A stretch of 64,000 nt of DNA from NCBI RefSeq assembly GCF_001907675.1, contig NZ_MPNT01000005.1, forward strand, positions 1 through 64,000, in the 5' to 3' direction. Each line of letters starts with the position of its first letter. Position 1 is the stretch's first letter. This DNA is from Mycobacterium paraffinicum. Its GTDB lineage: Bacteria > Actinomycetota > Actinomycetes > Mycobacteriales > Mycobacteriaceae. The notes under the pieces were generated by a model. That model saw nothing but the letters and a program-made list of their open reading frames with translations, had not been told where the DNA came from and ran no database searches. Shown piece by piece: positions 9,701 through 22,320 of this stretch. Position numbers and translations under genes: made by a program.

Positions 9701-9706
9701 TTTTTG

Positions 9707-9775
9707 GTCGAGAGGCGTTGCAACGGATCTCCGGTCCACCGGTATCCGCCACGCTCGGCAGAGTCAAGGACGCCT
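9707..9775 (+). promoter_or_regulatory. S-adenosylhomocysteine (SAH) riboswitch aptamer in the metH leader
   Basis: The sequence folds into the SAH riboswitch architecture. P1 pairs 9707-9712 with 9754-9759 (six pairs, one G-U). P2 pairs CGGAT 9724-9728 with ATCCG 9744-9748, then CCGG 9731-9734 with CCGG 9739-9742 around a TCCA loop. A pseudoknot-like P4 pairs AGGCGT 9713-9718 perfectly with ACGCCT 9770-9775. The conserved core is also there: GCGTTGCAACGG after P1 and CCGCCACGCTCGG at the P1 3' strand, against the remembered consensus GCGYUGCRRCGG and CCAGGCUCGG. SAH riboswitches are known upstream of metH and ahcY in proteobacteria and some actinobacteria, where SAH raises expression. The class call is by eye, without a covariance search. 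Confidence 0.8.
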
Positions 9776-9789
9776 TCCGCTACGGAAGG
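9773..9789 (+). promoter_or_regulatory. Hairpin hiding the metH ribosome binding site (riboswitch expression platform)
   Basis: CCTTCCG 9773-9779 pairs perfectly with CGGAAGG 9783-9789 around a three-base loop. The 3' arm contains the metH Shine-Dalgarno sequence GGAAGG (9784-9789). The 5' arm shares 9773-9775 with the aptamer's P4 strand, so P4 and this hairpin exclude each other. Ligand binding should favour P4 and free the ribosome binding site, an ON switch acting on translation. The mechanism is inferred from the pairing. Confidence 0.75.
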
Positions 9790-9796
9790 AATGCAC

Positions 9797-13558
<3,762 letters not shown>

Positions 13559-13577
13559 GCCCGAGCGGCTGCCAAAA

Positions 13578-14336
13578 CTACACGCGCAGCACCGAACTCA
13601 AGGCCGCCAGCGGGATATGCGCTTGGACGGTGCCGCCGTCCATGTACCACTGGGGTAGGCCGGGTGAGAAGTTGATCGGCTCGTCATGGCCGACGGGGTA
13701 GTCGGGCATGTACAGGATCAGCTCGTCGGGTGTCACCGCCCACGCCTTGTAGGCCCCGGAGTAGACCTTGTCCGGCGTCCAGCGGTCGACCATGAACGGA
13801 TACGTTCCCGGGTCGTGCGGCGGCGGCGCCTGGTCGAGCGCGGTTTCGATAAACGGTTGGGCCAGTGGGGGAATGGCGGTCAGCGGGTTCGACGTCGTCA
13901 GGTCCGCGAGCTGCACCCGCCGGCCGCTCGCCATGTCGAAGGTGAAGGTCCGGTAGGCGTTGTTGAACTTCGGCCCGTCGGCGTGGTAGTCCTCGTGGAA
14001 CACGGCGCTGAGCAGGTTCTGGTGCCGGAACACCTCGAAGTTCTCCTCGCCGTAGCTGTCGGCCGCCATGCTGCCGTTAGCGGTCTTCCAATTGTTGACC
14101 AGGGTGTGCAGGTAGTCGCGGATCACCGGGCCCGTGGTGGGGTTGTCGACGAGGTCGTCGGGCACGGCGACCTTGATGTCCCGTACGGCTTTGCGTTCCG
14201 ACGTGACGGAGGTGTGGCAGTACTGGCCGTCCCAGTCACCGCCCAACTCGCCGCAAAACGACGGCGCGGACGCGCGGGCGGTGGTCGGAACCGTTGTGGC
14301 GGCGACCAATACGAACGCCGCGAAGAGCCGCCGCAT
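13578..14336 (-). CDS. MPT64-like secreted protein (DUF3298/RsiV-like)
   Basis: The 252-residue product has a signal peptide (MRRLFAAFVLVAATTVPTTARA, with cleavage predicted after the last Ala). The mature start FCGELGGDWDGQYC resembles the Cys-bounded loop at the start of MPT64. The RTFTFDMASGRRVQLADL stretch and the C-terminal AHIPLAALSSVL also fit the MPT64/DUF3298 fold. The start codon overlaps the stop of the Mce-associated gene, so it looks like the last gene of the mce operon. MPT64 is a secreted antigen of uncertain biochemical function; a role with the Mce importer is inference from position. Confidence 0.75.
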   Translation of the reverse strand: MRRLFAAFVLVAATTVPTTARASAPSFCGELGGDWDGQYCHTSVTSERKAVRDIKVAVPDDLVDNPTTGPVIRDYLHTLVNNWKTANGSMAADSYGEENFEVFRHQNLLSAVFHEDYHADGPKFNNAYRTFTFDMASGRRVQLADLTTSNPLTAIPPLAQPFIETALDQAPPPHDPGTYPFMVDRWTPDKVYSGAYKAWAVTPDELILYMPDYPVGHDEPINFSPGLPQWYMDGGTVQAHIPLAALSSVLRV

Positions 14337-15040
14337 CACAGCAGCTGCACTTTGCTCGCCCGCCAGCGGCCGTCGACCTTCTCCATGGTCATCTTGATCC
14401 GGCTGCGGTCGATGCGCGGGTCGGGCGCGGCCGTGTTGGTGACCGTCTGGTCGATAAAGACCAGCACCACAACCTTGTTCGTCGACTCGGACTGGATCGC
14501 CGAGTCCACCACCACGCCGTGCGCGGTGGCCTTGTTGTCGATCAGCAGCTGCCGAAGCTTCACGCTGGACTGCGTGTACATGTCCTTGAACTCGCCCGTC
14601 GCGCCGTCGAGCACCTGCCGGAAGTTGTCGTCCACCTTGTTCGAATCGATGCTCGTCAGCACCTGCGCATACGCGATGGCGGCCTGTTGGGCCTGTTCGC
14701 CGGCGAGCTTGACCTGGTGCTCCTGCCACTGCCGCCAACCGAGTAAGCCCGAAACGGCAAGCGAGGCAACGAGCAACGCCGGCAGCGCGGCGCGGCGCAG
14801 GTAGTGCTTCCAGCGCCGCCCGCGGCGCTCGGTCTCGCGACGCTTGCCTTTGAGCAACACGCCCTCGTCGTCGCCCTGTTCGTCGTCTGGCTGGTCGTCG
14901 TCTGGCTGGTCGTCGTCTGGCCGTTCGTCGTCGACGCCCACCTCCTCGGCCTCTTCGGTTGCCGCTGAGGGCATTTCGTCATCCGGCTCCGCGCCGGCCC
15001 GCGCCTCGGCCTTCGGGTTCTTCTTGGTGGTCACGATCAC
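14336..15040 (-). CDS. Mce-associated membrane protein
   Basis: A 234-residue single-pass protein. Residues 1-60 are a long acidic cytoplasmic segment with a repeated DDDQP/DDEQ motif encoded by a short tandem DNA repeat (about 14882-14935). A basic stretch (KGKRRETERRGRRWKHYLRR) leads into one transmembrane helix (AALPALLVASLAVSGLLGW). The extracytoplasmic part (QQAAIAYAQVLTSIDS to the end) has the SnoaL/NTF2-like pattern of Mas proteins, which accompany mce operons and are thought to stabilise Mce complexes. It lies 30 bases downstream of mceF and overlaps the next gene. Confidence 0.85.
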   Translation of the reverse strand: MIVTTKKNPKAEARAGAEPDDEMPSAATEEAEEVGVDDERPDDDQPDDDQPDDEQGDDEGVLLKGKRRETERRGRRWKHYLRRAALPALLVASLAVSGLLGWRQWQEHQVKLAGEQAQQAAIAYAQVLTSIDSNKVDDNFRQVLDGATGEFKDMYTQSSVKLRQLLIDNKATAHGVVVDSAIQSESTNKVVVLVFIDQTVTNTAAPDPRIDRSRIKMTMEKVDGRWRASKVQLL

Positions 15041-15070
15041 GATCAGCTCCTCGAGATACGGGTTAATGGC

Positions 15071-16330
15071 TTAGTGCGGCGGTTCGATCGGCAGAACCGG
15101 GCCGCCGTAGGGGGTGGGAATGGTGTAGCGACCTTGCGGGGTCGGATCGGTTCGACGGCCCAGATCCGCACCCGGCGGGGGACCGGCGGTGTCGTCGCCG
15201 CCCGGCCGTGGCGCGTTCTTGGCGCCCCGGATCGAGACCGCGGGGTCGTCGTCGCGGCAGTAGGTGTACATGAACGGCTCGTAGTAATCGGCCGCGGAGG
15301 AGGCGTGCGACGGCGTCCCGTAGTCGCACACATAGCGCGGATACAGGTCGGCCGTCGCCCAGACCCCGTGATCGTGAAATGCGCTCGTCACCGCGTCCAG
15401 CACGGACCCACGGTAGTCGGGGAACAGCGCGTTGAGCGCCGGAACCCGTAGATAGAGCAGCTGCGACATGGTCGCCATGCTGCCCAGCAGTTGCACCATG
15501 GTGTCCGAATTGTCGGCGAACAGATTGTCGACCGCCGACAGGGTGCGTGGGGTTTGCCCGGTCAAGCGGCGGTAGCCGGCCTGCATCCTGGCCACGCCGG
15601 TCAGCGTTCGGTCGAGTTCCGTCGCGGTAGCGCCCAATCCGGCGTTCTTGTCGCTCGCCAGGGTGAGCACGACCCGGCTCGTCTTGATGATGCTGGTGGT
15701 TTGGGGCAGCACCGAGTCGAGCGTGGAAAGCAGGAACGTACCGCCGTCGACGATGGCGGTCAGCTTCGCGGGTCCCTCCTTGCTCAAGCTCAGTTCCTTC
15801 TTGATCAACTCGACTTTCCGGGGGTCGACCTGGGCCAGCAGCCCATCGGCGTCACCGAGCAGCTGTGCCAGGCTGACCGGAACGGTCGTGCGGTCGGAGG
15901 TGATGAGGCTGCCGTCGTGCAGATACGGCCCGGCGTCCGACGCGGCCTCGAAGTTGATGTACTGCTCGCCGGCCGGCGACAGCGCGGAGACGTGCACCAC
16001 GCTGTTCGCCGGTATCCGCACGTTCGACGTGATGCTGGCGATGGCGTTGACGCCGTTGTCGGTGATCCGCAGCGACTCGACCCGGCCGACGCGGACTCCC
16101 CGCAGCGCGACATCCTGGTTGGGCAGCAAGCCGCCGGATTCCGGCAACTGCACGGTGACGCGGTAGGCCGAGGCGAAGGGTTTCACCCGCAGCGCGCCGA
16201 TGAGCAGGTAGGCGGTGGCGACGACCAGGATGAGCGCCAATCCGGCCACCGACAGCCACACCTGTTGCCGGTGGCCGGTGCGCACCGCCCGGACGATGAC
16301 GTTCGCGACGCTGTCGACGGCGCGGATCAT
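15071..16330 (-). CDS. Mce family protein MceF
   Basis: The sixth MCE-domain protein of the operon, 419 residues. An N-terminal membrane anchor (VWLSVAGLALILVVATAYLLIGA) is followed by the MCE/MlaD domain (about residues 40-120) with LPESGGLLPNQDVALRGVRVGRV. A helical region with repeated hydrophobic pattern and a Pro/Gly-rich tail end the protein. MCE subunits A-F are thought to form a periplasmic tunnel that passes lipids to the YrbE permease. Start ATG at 16330 overlaps the mceE stop (ATGA), so translation is coupled. Confidence 0.88.
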   Translation of the reverse strand: MIRAVDSVANVIVRAVRTGHRQQVWLSVAGLALILVVATAYLLIGALRVKPFASAYRVTVQLPESGGLLPNQDVALRGVRVGRVESLRITDNGVNAIASITSNVRIPANSVVHVSALSPAGEQYINFEAASDAGPYLHDGSLITSDRTTVPVSLAQLLGDADGLLAQVDPRKVELIKKELSLSKEGPAKLTAIVDGGTFLLSTLDSVLPQTTSIIKTSRVVLTLASDKNAGLGATATELDRTLTGVARMQAGYRRLTGQTPRTLSAVDNLFADNSDTMVQLLGSMATMSQLLYLRVPALNALFPDYRGSVLDAVTSAFHDHGVWATADLYPRYVCDYGTPSHASSAADYYEPFMYTYCRDDDPAVSIRGAKNAPRPGGDDTAGPPPGADLGRRTDPTPQGRYTIPTPYGGPVLPIEPPH

Positions 16331-17541
16331 GGTCGCGGTCCCGGGGGCGGCGGCTCGGGCGGCGGCCCGGGAGCGACGTCGATTTGGCCGGGGATGTTCG
16401 GGTCCGGAATGACCGGAACCTGCGGCGAATTCGGCCCGCGGCCGACCACGCGTTCCTGCAGACGCCACAGGGTGTACTTGAGGGTGCCGACGAGCAGGTT
16501 CACGTTGTAGTGGTGCGGCCCGTGCAGTCCGATGTCACCGGGGAATCCGATATCGGGAAGCGATCCGAGCATGATCTTGTCCACGCCCACGTGCACCGAA
16601 ATCGAGTTTCCGGCGGTCGATTTGACCAACGGGGGGATCAGCCGGTTGAGCGCCAGCCAGCTGGTATCGGGGCTCACCGCAACGTCATTGGCCGCGCCGG
16701 CGACCGTGTTCAGGTCGCGGATGATGCTGCGGCCGCTGGTGTCGGTCCCGCCGATCGACGGGAACCGGGCCAGCAGCCGGGAGGTGTCGCCCACCTGGAT
16801 GGCCACGGTGGAGAGCTGGGCGGTGTTGTCGGCCAGGGCGGCGGTGGCGGGACCGGCGGCCGCCATCAGGTCGCTGATGGTTTGGTTCTTGGCGTCGAGT
16901 TCATCGGCCAGGTGCGACAATTGGGTCAATGCGGTCGAGATCTGACCGGACCGGGAGTCCAGTGTCCCGAGCAGCTCGTTGGACTTGCGGATCATGTCCC
17001 CGAACGCCTGGCCCTGGTCACCGGTCGCCTTGCCGAAACCGTTGATGATGTTGGTGAAATTGCGCACCGCCCCGCCGTTCACCAGGATCGCCGCCGAGCT
17101 CAACACCGACTCGACGGTCGCGGCGGCCGCGGTCGAGTCCAGGCCGATGGTGTCGCCGTCCTTCAACAGTGGTGCGGCCGGATCACCGGCGGCCGGCGGC
17201 TTCAGGGCGACGAACACGTCGCCCAGCGGTGTCGCGGTTCGCAATTCGGCGGTACTGCCCCGGGGCAGTTGCACGCCATCGCGGATGCGCAGCCGGGTGA
17301 CCGCGGTGTAGTTGCGCGCGACCATCGACTCGAGCTGCCCGACGTCGGCGCCGGCAAGTTTCACCTTGGCGTTCATCGGCAGGTTGAGCGCGTTGGAGAA
17401 CACGGCGTTCAGCGAGTAGCCGCCCGAACCCAAGCCGGGGGCCGGAAGGGGCAGGCTGGCAAGGCCGTTGGTGGCGCACCCGGCGGTCACCACAGCCGCG
17501 GCCACCGCCGCCAGCACGCCCCGCGGGCCCGCGGCCATCAT
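16327..17541 (-). CDS. Mce family lipoprotein MceE
   Basis: A 404-residue lipoprotein: signal sequence MMAAGPRGVLAAVAAAVV, lipobox VTAGC with the lipidated Cys at residue 22. The MCE domain follows (NLPMNAKVKLAGADVGQLES and PRGSTAELRTATPLGDVFV). The C-terminal tail is proline-rich. In mce operons the fifth gene is regularly the lipoprotein (LprK/LprN type), which fits this position. Both ends overlap neighbours by ATGA. Substrate is likely a lipid or sterol but cannot be told from the sequence. Confidence 0.9.
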   Translation of the reverse strand: MMAAGPRGVLAAVAAAVVTAGCATNGLASLPLPAPGLGSGGYSLNAVFSNALNLPMNAKVKLAGADVGQLESMVARNYTAVTRLRIRDGVQLPRGSTAELRTATPLGDVFVALKPPAAGDPAAPLLKDGDTIGLDSTAAAATVESVLSSAAILVNGGAVRNFTNIINGFGKATGDQGQAFGDMIRKSNELLGTLDSRSGQISTALTQLSHLADELDAKNQTISDLMAAAGPATAALADNTAQLSTVAIQVGDTSRLLARFPSIGGTDTSGRSIIRDLNTVAGAANDVAVSPDTSWLALNRLIPPLVKSTAGNSISVHVGVDKIMLGSLPDIGFPGDIGLHGPHHYNVNLLVGTLKYTLWRLQERVVGRGPNSPQVPVIPDPNIPGQIDVAPGPPPEPPPPGPRP

Positions 17542-18653
17542 TTCTGCCCCATCGCTGCCATGCCGTCCAGCACATAGGTCAACCCGAAATCGGGGCCGAA
17601 GTCCTGTATCGTTCCGGTGCTGCAGCCGAGTTGCCGAAGGCCCATCAGGTTGCAGATCTCTTTGGTGTACTGGCTGTCGAAGAGCAACCGGTCCGTCAGG
17701 AATCGTGCGCGGACGCTGCCGTTCGCCCGGTCGATCATGTTGTAGGCGTTGTCGGCCACCAACGGGGCCAGGTCCAGGAGTTCGGCGAGGTCGCGCCGCT
17801 GGTCGGTCACCATCTGCAGCGTGGCGTTGCCACCCCGGGCGGTCTGCTTGATGTTGTCGCGGTTGGCGTCCAGCAGGTCACCCGCGCGTTGAATCAGTTC
17901 GTCGAGTTTTCGTCCCGTGGTGCCGCTGCCGAGGTCCTCGTCGTTCATGATCTGGCTGACTTGGTGGATGGTGGAGGCGAATTCGCGCAACTTGGTGTCG
18001 TTGGCGGCCACCGCATCGAACAGGGAGCTGATGTTTTTGACGATCGTGGTGATCTGCTCGCGAGTCGCCGCGCCGCCGTCGCTGGACAGGCGCAGCGCCT
18101 TGGACAGCTCGCCCAGCGCGGCTTTGATCCGTTCCCCGTTGCCGTTGACGACCTGGGTGCCGCCGCCCAGCACGTCGGCGATCGGGCCGCCGCCGTGGCC
18201 GTCGCCCTCGAGCGACTTGGTCACCTTGTCCAAAACGTTGAGGACGCTGCTGAACTCGACGGGCGTCTTGGTGCGCGGCAACCCGATGGTGTCGTGGTTC
18301 TCCAGGGTCGGTCCGCCGTGATACGGCGGTGTGAGCTCGATCTGCCGGTCGGTGAGGATGGAGGTTGACACCGTGACGGCCTGCACGCTGGCGGGAACTT
18401 TGACGTGGCGGTCGACGGTGAATTCGACTTCGACGTAGCCGCCCCTGGGGGTGATCTTGGTGATCTTGCCGACCGGCATGCCCAGCACCGCCACCTCGTT
18501 GCCCTCGTAAAGTCCTGAGGCGCTGTCGAATTGGGCGGTCACGGTGATCGTGTCGTCGTCGGGGCTTAGCCACCACCAGCCGATGCCGGCGACCGCGGCG
18601 ATCACCGCGAGGGCGGCGATGATGGCCACTGATTTCGATGCGGGCCCCTTCAC
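17538..18653 (-). CDS. Mce family protein MceD
   Basis: A 371-residue protein with an N-terminal membrane anchor (SVAIIAALAVIAAVAGIGWWWL) and an MCE domain (FDSASGLYEGNEVAVLGMPVGKITKI) near residues 40-115. A long alpha-helical segment follows (about 170-330). I chose the GTG at 18653, which overlaps the mceC stop (GTGA), over the upstream ATG at 18719 inside mceC. It is the fourth subunit of the predicted envelope lipid channel. Confidence 0.88.
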   Translation of the reverse strand: MKGPASKSVAIIAALAVIAAVAGIGWWWLSPDDDTITVTAQFDSASGLYEGNEVAVLGMPVGKITKITPRGGYVEVEFTVDRHVKVPASVQAVTVSTSILTDRQIELTPPYHGGPTLENHDTIGLPRTKTPVEFSSVLNVLDKVTKSLEGDGHGGGPIADVLGGGTQVVNGNGERIKAALGELSKALRLSSDGGAATREQITTIVKNISSLFDAVAANDTKLREFASTIHQVSQIMNDEDLGSGTTGRKLDELIQRAGDLLDANRDNIKQTARGGNATLQMVTDQRRDLAELLDLAPLVADNAYNMIDRANGSVRARFLTDRLLFDSQYTKEICNLMGLRQLGCSTGTIQDFGPDFGLTYVLDGMAAMGQK

Positions 18654-19696
18654 TTGCAGTCCTTGAAGTACTGGATCATGCCGAACTGCTTGGCGCGGCC
18701 GCTGATTGCGCACATCCACGAGTCGATCAGCGGGACGTTGGGGGCATTGAAATTGATCGCGTTCCCGTCACCCGTGAGGTTGGCCGCCTCGCGGAAGAAG
18801 ATCGGGCTGGTTTGCAGCATGGTGTGCAGCAGGTCGTCGTGCGTGGACATCAGGTTGGTGAAGTCACGCATGTCCTTGATCAGCGCGTTCAGAGCCGGCC
18901 GGTCGGTGACCACGACCTGGCTCATGGTGTCGACGAGGCTCGACAGGGATTGCATCATCGCGTGGAAAACGGCTCGCCGCGCGACGAACTGGCCCAGCAG
19001 GTCCTGGCCCTGGTTGACCAGGGTGCCGATGTCGGCCTGCTGGCGCCGCAGCGTGTTGGTGACCTGCTCGGTGCTGCGCAGCAGCTGACCCAGCTGGTCA
19101 CGTCGCACCGCGATGATCGACGACAAGGTGTGAATGTTCGAAATCGCTTGCGGGACAACGGTCGGCAGCCCCTCGAGCTGCTTGCCGAGCACCGCGAGCG
19201 ATTGCGCGAACCGGTCGGAGTCGACCTGCTCGAACGTGGTGGTGGCGTCCTGCAGCGCGGCTTGAAGGTCGTAGGGCACCTCGGTGTGCGCCAGGTCGAA
19301 GGTGTTGTCGGGCAGGTGCGCCGGACCGGCGGGTTCCAGCGCGAGGTACCGCGAACCCAGGATGGTGGTGACCTTGATCTGCGCCCGCGAATCCCTGCCG
19401 AGCGCGATATTGTCCCGGATCTTCAGCCCCGCCTCGACGTGGTCGCCGACGAGTTTCATGCTGGTGACGTTGCCCACCGGGATGCCGGCCACCACGATCG
19501 GGTTGCCGGCCCGCAGCGAGGCGGCTTGCAGGAACTCGGCGGTGTAGTGCCGATATCCGGCGCCGAGCGCGTGCACCAGCAGCATGACCCCGATGATCAC
19601 CGCGACCACCGCGACGGCGATGAACCCGAGCCAAGTCTTGTTGTAGCTTTCCAGCGGACGCTTGCGCATCCGCTGCCACACCGACGCGTCAGCCAT
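18650..19696 (-). CDS. Mce family protein MceC
   Basis: A 348-residue protein: cytoplasmic basic start (MADASVWQRMRKRPLE), one membrane anchor (LGFIAVAVVAVIIGVMLLVHAL), MCE domain (LQAASLRAGNPIVVAGIPVG), and a helical C-terminal region. The ATG at 19696 lies inside the last codons of mceB, so the frames overlap by eight bases and are likely coupled. It lacks the long proline-rich tail seen in some MceC proteins. Third subunit by position. Confidence 0.88.
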   Translation of the reverse strand: MADASVWQRMRKRPLESYNKTWLGFIAVAVVAVIIGVMLLVHALGAGYRHYTAEFLQAASLRAGNPIVVAGIPVGNVTSMKLVGDHVEAGLKIRDNIALGRDSRAQIKVTTILGSRYLALEPAGPAHLPDNTFDLAHTEVPYDLQAALQDATTTFEQVDSDRFAQSLAVLGKQLEGLPTVVPQAISNIHTLSSIIAVRRDQLGQLLRSTEQVTNTLRRQQADIGTLVNQGQDLLGQFVARRAVFHAMMQSLSSLVDTMSQVVVTDRPALNALIKDMRDFTNLMSTHDDLLHTMLQTSPIFFREAANLTGDGNAINFNAPNVPLIDSWMCAISGRAKQFGMIQYFKDCK

Positions 19697-20744
19697 CGGC
19701 GGTGCTCCGACATCTCGGGCTGTGCCACGCCTTGTTGCCCGGCGTCGCGGCATTGACGATGATCGGCACCACGTCGTTGAGGCCGGGGAAGAACCCCATG
19801 AAGTTCACGTCGCACACGTAGGCATTGCCGTAGGCGCCCTGGTTGCCGACCCGGGCGAGCCCCTTCAGCAGCAGCGGGATGTTGTCGCCGAAGAACGCCA
19901 CCTGCGGCTCGACCTCCATGATGTGTTTGGTGGCACCGGGCTGGCGGTCGATGAATTCGCGCAGCGCCGGGTACACATCGGTCGCCGAGGCCGACAGCCG
20001 GCCGGTCACCCGGGCCAACGAACCCACCGAGGCGACCAGGTCGGGCCGCCGGACGTCGAGCTCGCCCACGACGCTGCGGGTTTGGGTGATGACCCCGTCG
20101 AGGTTGTCGTTCTGCTGGGCGAGGTTGGCCATCACCTTGTTGAGATTGGTGATCACGCTGCCGAGGGCCTGGTCCCGGCCCGCGAATGTCTCGGTGAGCG
20201 TGGAGGTCTGGCCGACCAGCGTGGTCAGCGACGACGTGTCGCCCTGCAGCGAGGCGATGATGCCCTTGGTGAGGTTGTCGGCGTCGTGGGGGTTCAGCAG
20301 GCTGAACAACGGTTCGTAGCCGTTCAACAGCGTGGTGACGTCGAAGGAGGGTTCGGTGCGTTCCAGCGGAATCGTGCTGCCCGGTGGGAGTTGTTGCGGG
20401 CTGCCTTCCTTGCCTAGAGAAAGGCCGAGGTAACGCTGCCCGACGATGTTTTGATAGGTGACCGACGCGAGGGTGTTTCCGAACAGCCGTTGTTCCTGCT
20501 GCACCACGAACGAGACCCTCGCGAGATTCCCGTCAAGCTCGATGTTTTCGACCCGGCCGACGCGCACCCCGGCCATTCGGACGTCGTCGCCTTCACGCAG
20601 CCCGTACACGTCGCTGAACACCGCCGAATACTTCGCCGTGTTGCCGGCCACGTCACGCCGCAGGCTCACATACACCAGCCACGTCAGCGTCAACGAGACG
20701 ACCATGAACAGGGTCAGTGCGATGAGCGGGCCTCGAAACCTCAT
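19689..20744 (-). CDS. Mce family protein MceB
   Basis: A 351-residue protein beginning MRFRGPLIALTLFMVVSLTL, a membrane anchor with a basic start. The MCE domain carries FSDVYGLREGDDVRMAGVRVG and TYQNIVGQRYLGLSLG, close to other MceB proteins. The C-terminal half is helical with a CDVNFMGFFPGLNDVVP Cys-containing segment. The ATG overlaps the mceA stop by four bases. Second MCE subunit by order and likeness. Confidence 0.9.
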   Translation of the reverse strand: MRFRGPLIALTLFMVVSLTLTWLVYVSLRRDVAGNTAKYSAVFSDVYGLREGDDVRMAGVRVGRVENIELDGNLARVSFVVQQEQRLFGNTLASVTYQNIVGQRYLGLSLGKEGSPQQLPPGSTIPLERTEPSFDVTTLLNGYEPLFSLLNPHDADNLTKGIIASLQGDTSSLTTLVGQTSTLTETFAGRDQALGSVITNLNKVMANLAQQNDNLDGVITQTRSVVGELDVRRPDLVASVGSLARVTGRLSASATDVYPALREFIDRQPGATKHIMEVEPQVAFFGDNIPLLLKGLARVGNQGAYGNAYVCDVNFMGFFPGLNDVVPIIVNAATPGNKAWHSPRCRSTADG

Positions 20745-22309
20745 TTCGCCTCCCCGGGTGGATGCGCCGGCGCCTGGGTGATGGACACCGTGGTGCCCCG
20801 CGCGACCGGGCCCAACAGCAGCTCGGTGGCCGCGGTCGCCGGCGCGCCGGTGATCACGCCCAACATGTTCCGTTCGTACTGGCTCCCAACGGGTCCCACG
20901 TTTCCGCCGAACGAGGCCTGCGGGATCCACGGCGCCTTGGGCGCCACCGGGGCGACCCACGGTTCGTGGGGCTGCGGCGTGGCGGGTGCCCCCGGTGACG
21001 GGTTGTCGGGGTTCGCACTCCCGGGCACCGGGGGCGACGGCGTGATCCCCGCGGGCAGCGGGGGATTGGGATCGGACAGGTTGGGGTTGGGGTTGATCAG
21101 CGGCGGACCGACGGCGACGAGATTTCCGTCCGGGCCGATCACCGTGCCCGGGGGTGGGGCCAGATCCTTGGGCGGCTGATAGTTCTGGGGCAGCAGGACG
21201 TCGGGCAGATCGGGCCGCACCGGGATCAGCGGTGCGGTGAAACAGCTGGGTCCCTTCAGCTCACCGTAATGGGGGCAGTCAGCGCGGGTATAGGTGGAAC
21301 TGGGTGTGAACGTCAGCATCGCGCGCATGTTGCCGACGTTGGTCTCGGGGTTCCAGACCTGCTCCATGAACTGGTTGGCCAGGTTGTCCAGCTTGGCGAC
21401 CGCGGGCACGAAGTTGTTGGACTTCTGCGCCAGCACGCCGAGCACGGGCGTCAATTCGGTTGTGATTCTGATGAGTTGGTCGATGTGGTTGCCCAACGAT
21501 TGGTGCGTGGTGTCGACTGTATAGTCGGCGCCCGACAGCAGCGCAGCCAGCTGCCCCCGCGTCTCGGCGAAGGTGCGCATCGGTTCGACGGCCTGGTGCA
21601 GTGCGTCGAGCAGGTCGGGGGCGGTCTGCGCCAGCCCGCGCGTCGCATCCAGCAGCGCGGACACCGTCGAGGGGCCCGAGTCGGTGCTGACGATCGAATT
21701 AAGCTGGTCGAGAAGACGATTCAATTGCGCGCCGGCGTTCAGCAGGCTCACGCGGCGGTGGTCGGTGGCGGCGCCCAACGCGGCCAGGATCCCCACCGAC
21801 CGGTCGTCCCGGTCGCGGCCCGCGGCCGCGAGCACGTCGCGCAACTTGGTCACGGTCGTCTCGAACAGCACGGTCGGAAGCCGCTTGTCCTCCGGAATAT
21901 GCGCGCCGTCGCGGATCGTCGACCCGGGGCCGTTCCCCACCAACTGGACCGATGACACAGCGAAGACATTGCTGGGCACCACGCGCGCGGTCACGTTGGC
22001 CGGAATCGAGCCGGCGAATTCTTCCTTGAGGTCGATGTGGACATAGTTGGGATTGCCGTGCGCCGCGGGCACCACGCCGTTGACCGTGCCGACCAGCACG
22101 CCGTGATATTTGACGTCCGACTTCTGCGGCAGGCCGTCGCCCACGTTCACCAGATCGGCGACCACGCGGACGTAGTCGTTGAGCCTGCCGGTGGATTTGA
22201 CCAACATCGCGGTGGTGAGCAGCGCGCTGACCACCACGACAGCGATACCGATCCCGAACAGCTGCCGGTCGGAGGGGCCGCGCCCGTCCAGCTCAAGGGA
22301 ATTGGGCAT
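20741..22309 (-). CDS. Mce family protein MceA
   Basis: A 522-residue protein and the longest subunit. An N-terminal anchor (LFGIGIAVVVVSALLTTAML) precedes the MCE domain with LVNVGDGLPQKSDVKYHGVLVG (about residues 45-125). The middle is helical. The last 130 residues are proline-rich and low-complexity (PPLINPNPNLSDPNPPLP). Start ATG at 22309 is 11 bases after the yrbEB stop. Position first in the mceA-F series and the YHGVLVG motif support the letter A. The operon number (mce1-8) cannot be assigned by eye. Confidence 0.88.
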   Translation of the reverse strand: MPNSLELDGRGPSDRQLFGIGIAVVVVSALLTTAMLVKSTGRLNDYVRVVADLVNVGDGLPQKSDVKYHGVLVGTVNGVVPAAHGNPNYVHIDLKEEFAGSIPANVTARVVPSNVFAVSSVQLVGNGPGSTIRDGAHIPEDKRLPTVLFETTVTKLRDVLAAAGRDRDDRSVGILAALGAATDHRRVSLLNAGAQLNRLLDQLNSIVSTDSGPSTVSALLDATRGLAQTAPDLLDALHQAVEPMRTFAETRGQLAALLSGADYTVDTTHQSLGNHIDQLIRITTELTPVLGVLAQKSNNFVPAVAKLDNLANQFMEQVWNPETNVGNMRAMLTFTPSSTYTRADCPHYGELKGPSCFTAPLIPVRPDLPDVLLPQNYQPPKDLAPPPGTVIGPDGNLVAVGPPLINPNPNLSDPNPPLPAGITPSPPVPGSANPDNPSPGAPATPQPHEPWVAPVAPKAPWIPQASFGGNVGPVGSQYERNMLGVITGAPATAATELLLGPVARGTTVSITQAPAHPPGEAK

Positions 22310-22320
22310 GATCGACCGGC

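Noticed and set aside
9500..9790. A cobalamin riboswitch upstream of metH.
   Set aside because: No GCCACTG-type B12 box or matching core is present, whereas the SAH aptamer stems and core are.
14882..14935. Short tandem repeat coding DDDQP.
   Set aside because: It is simple low-complexity in the disordered acidic head of the Mce-associated protein; noted in that entry, not a separate element.
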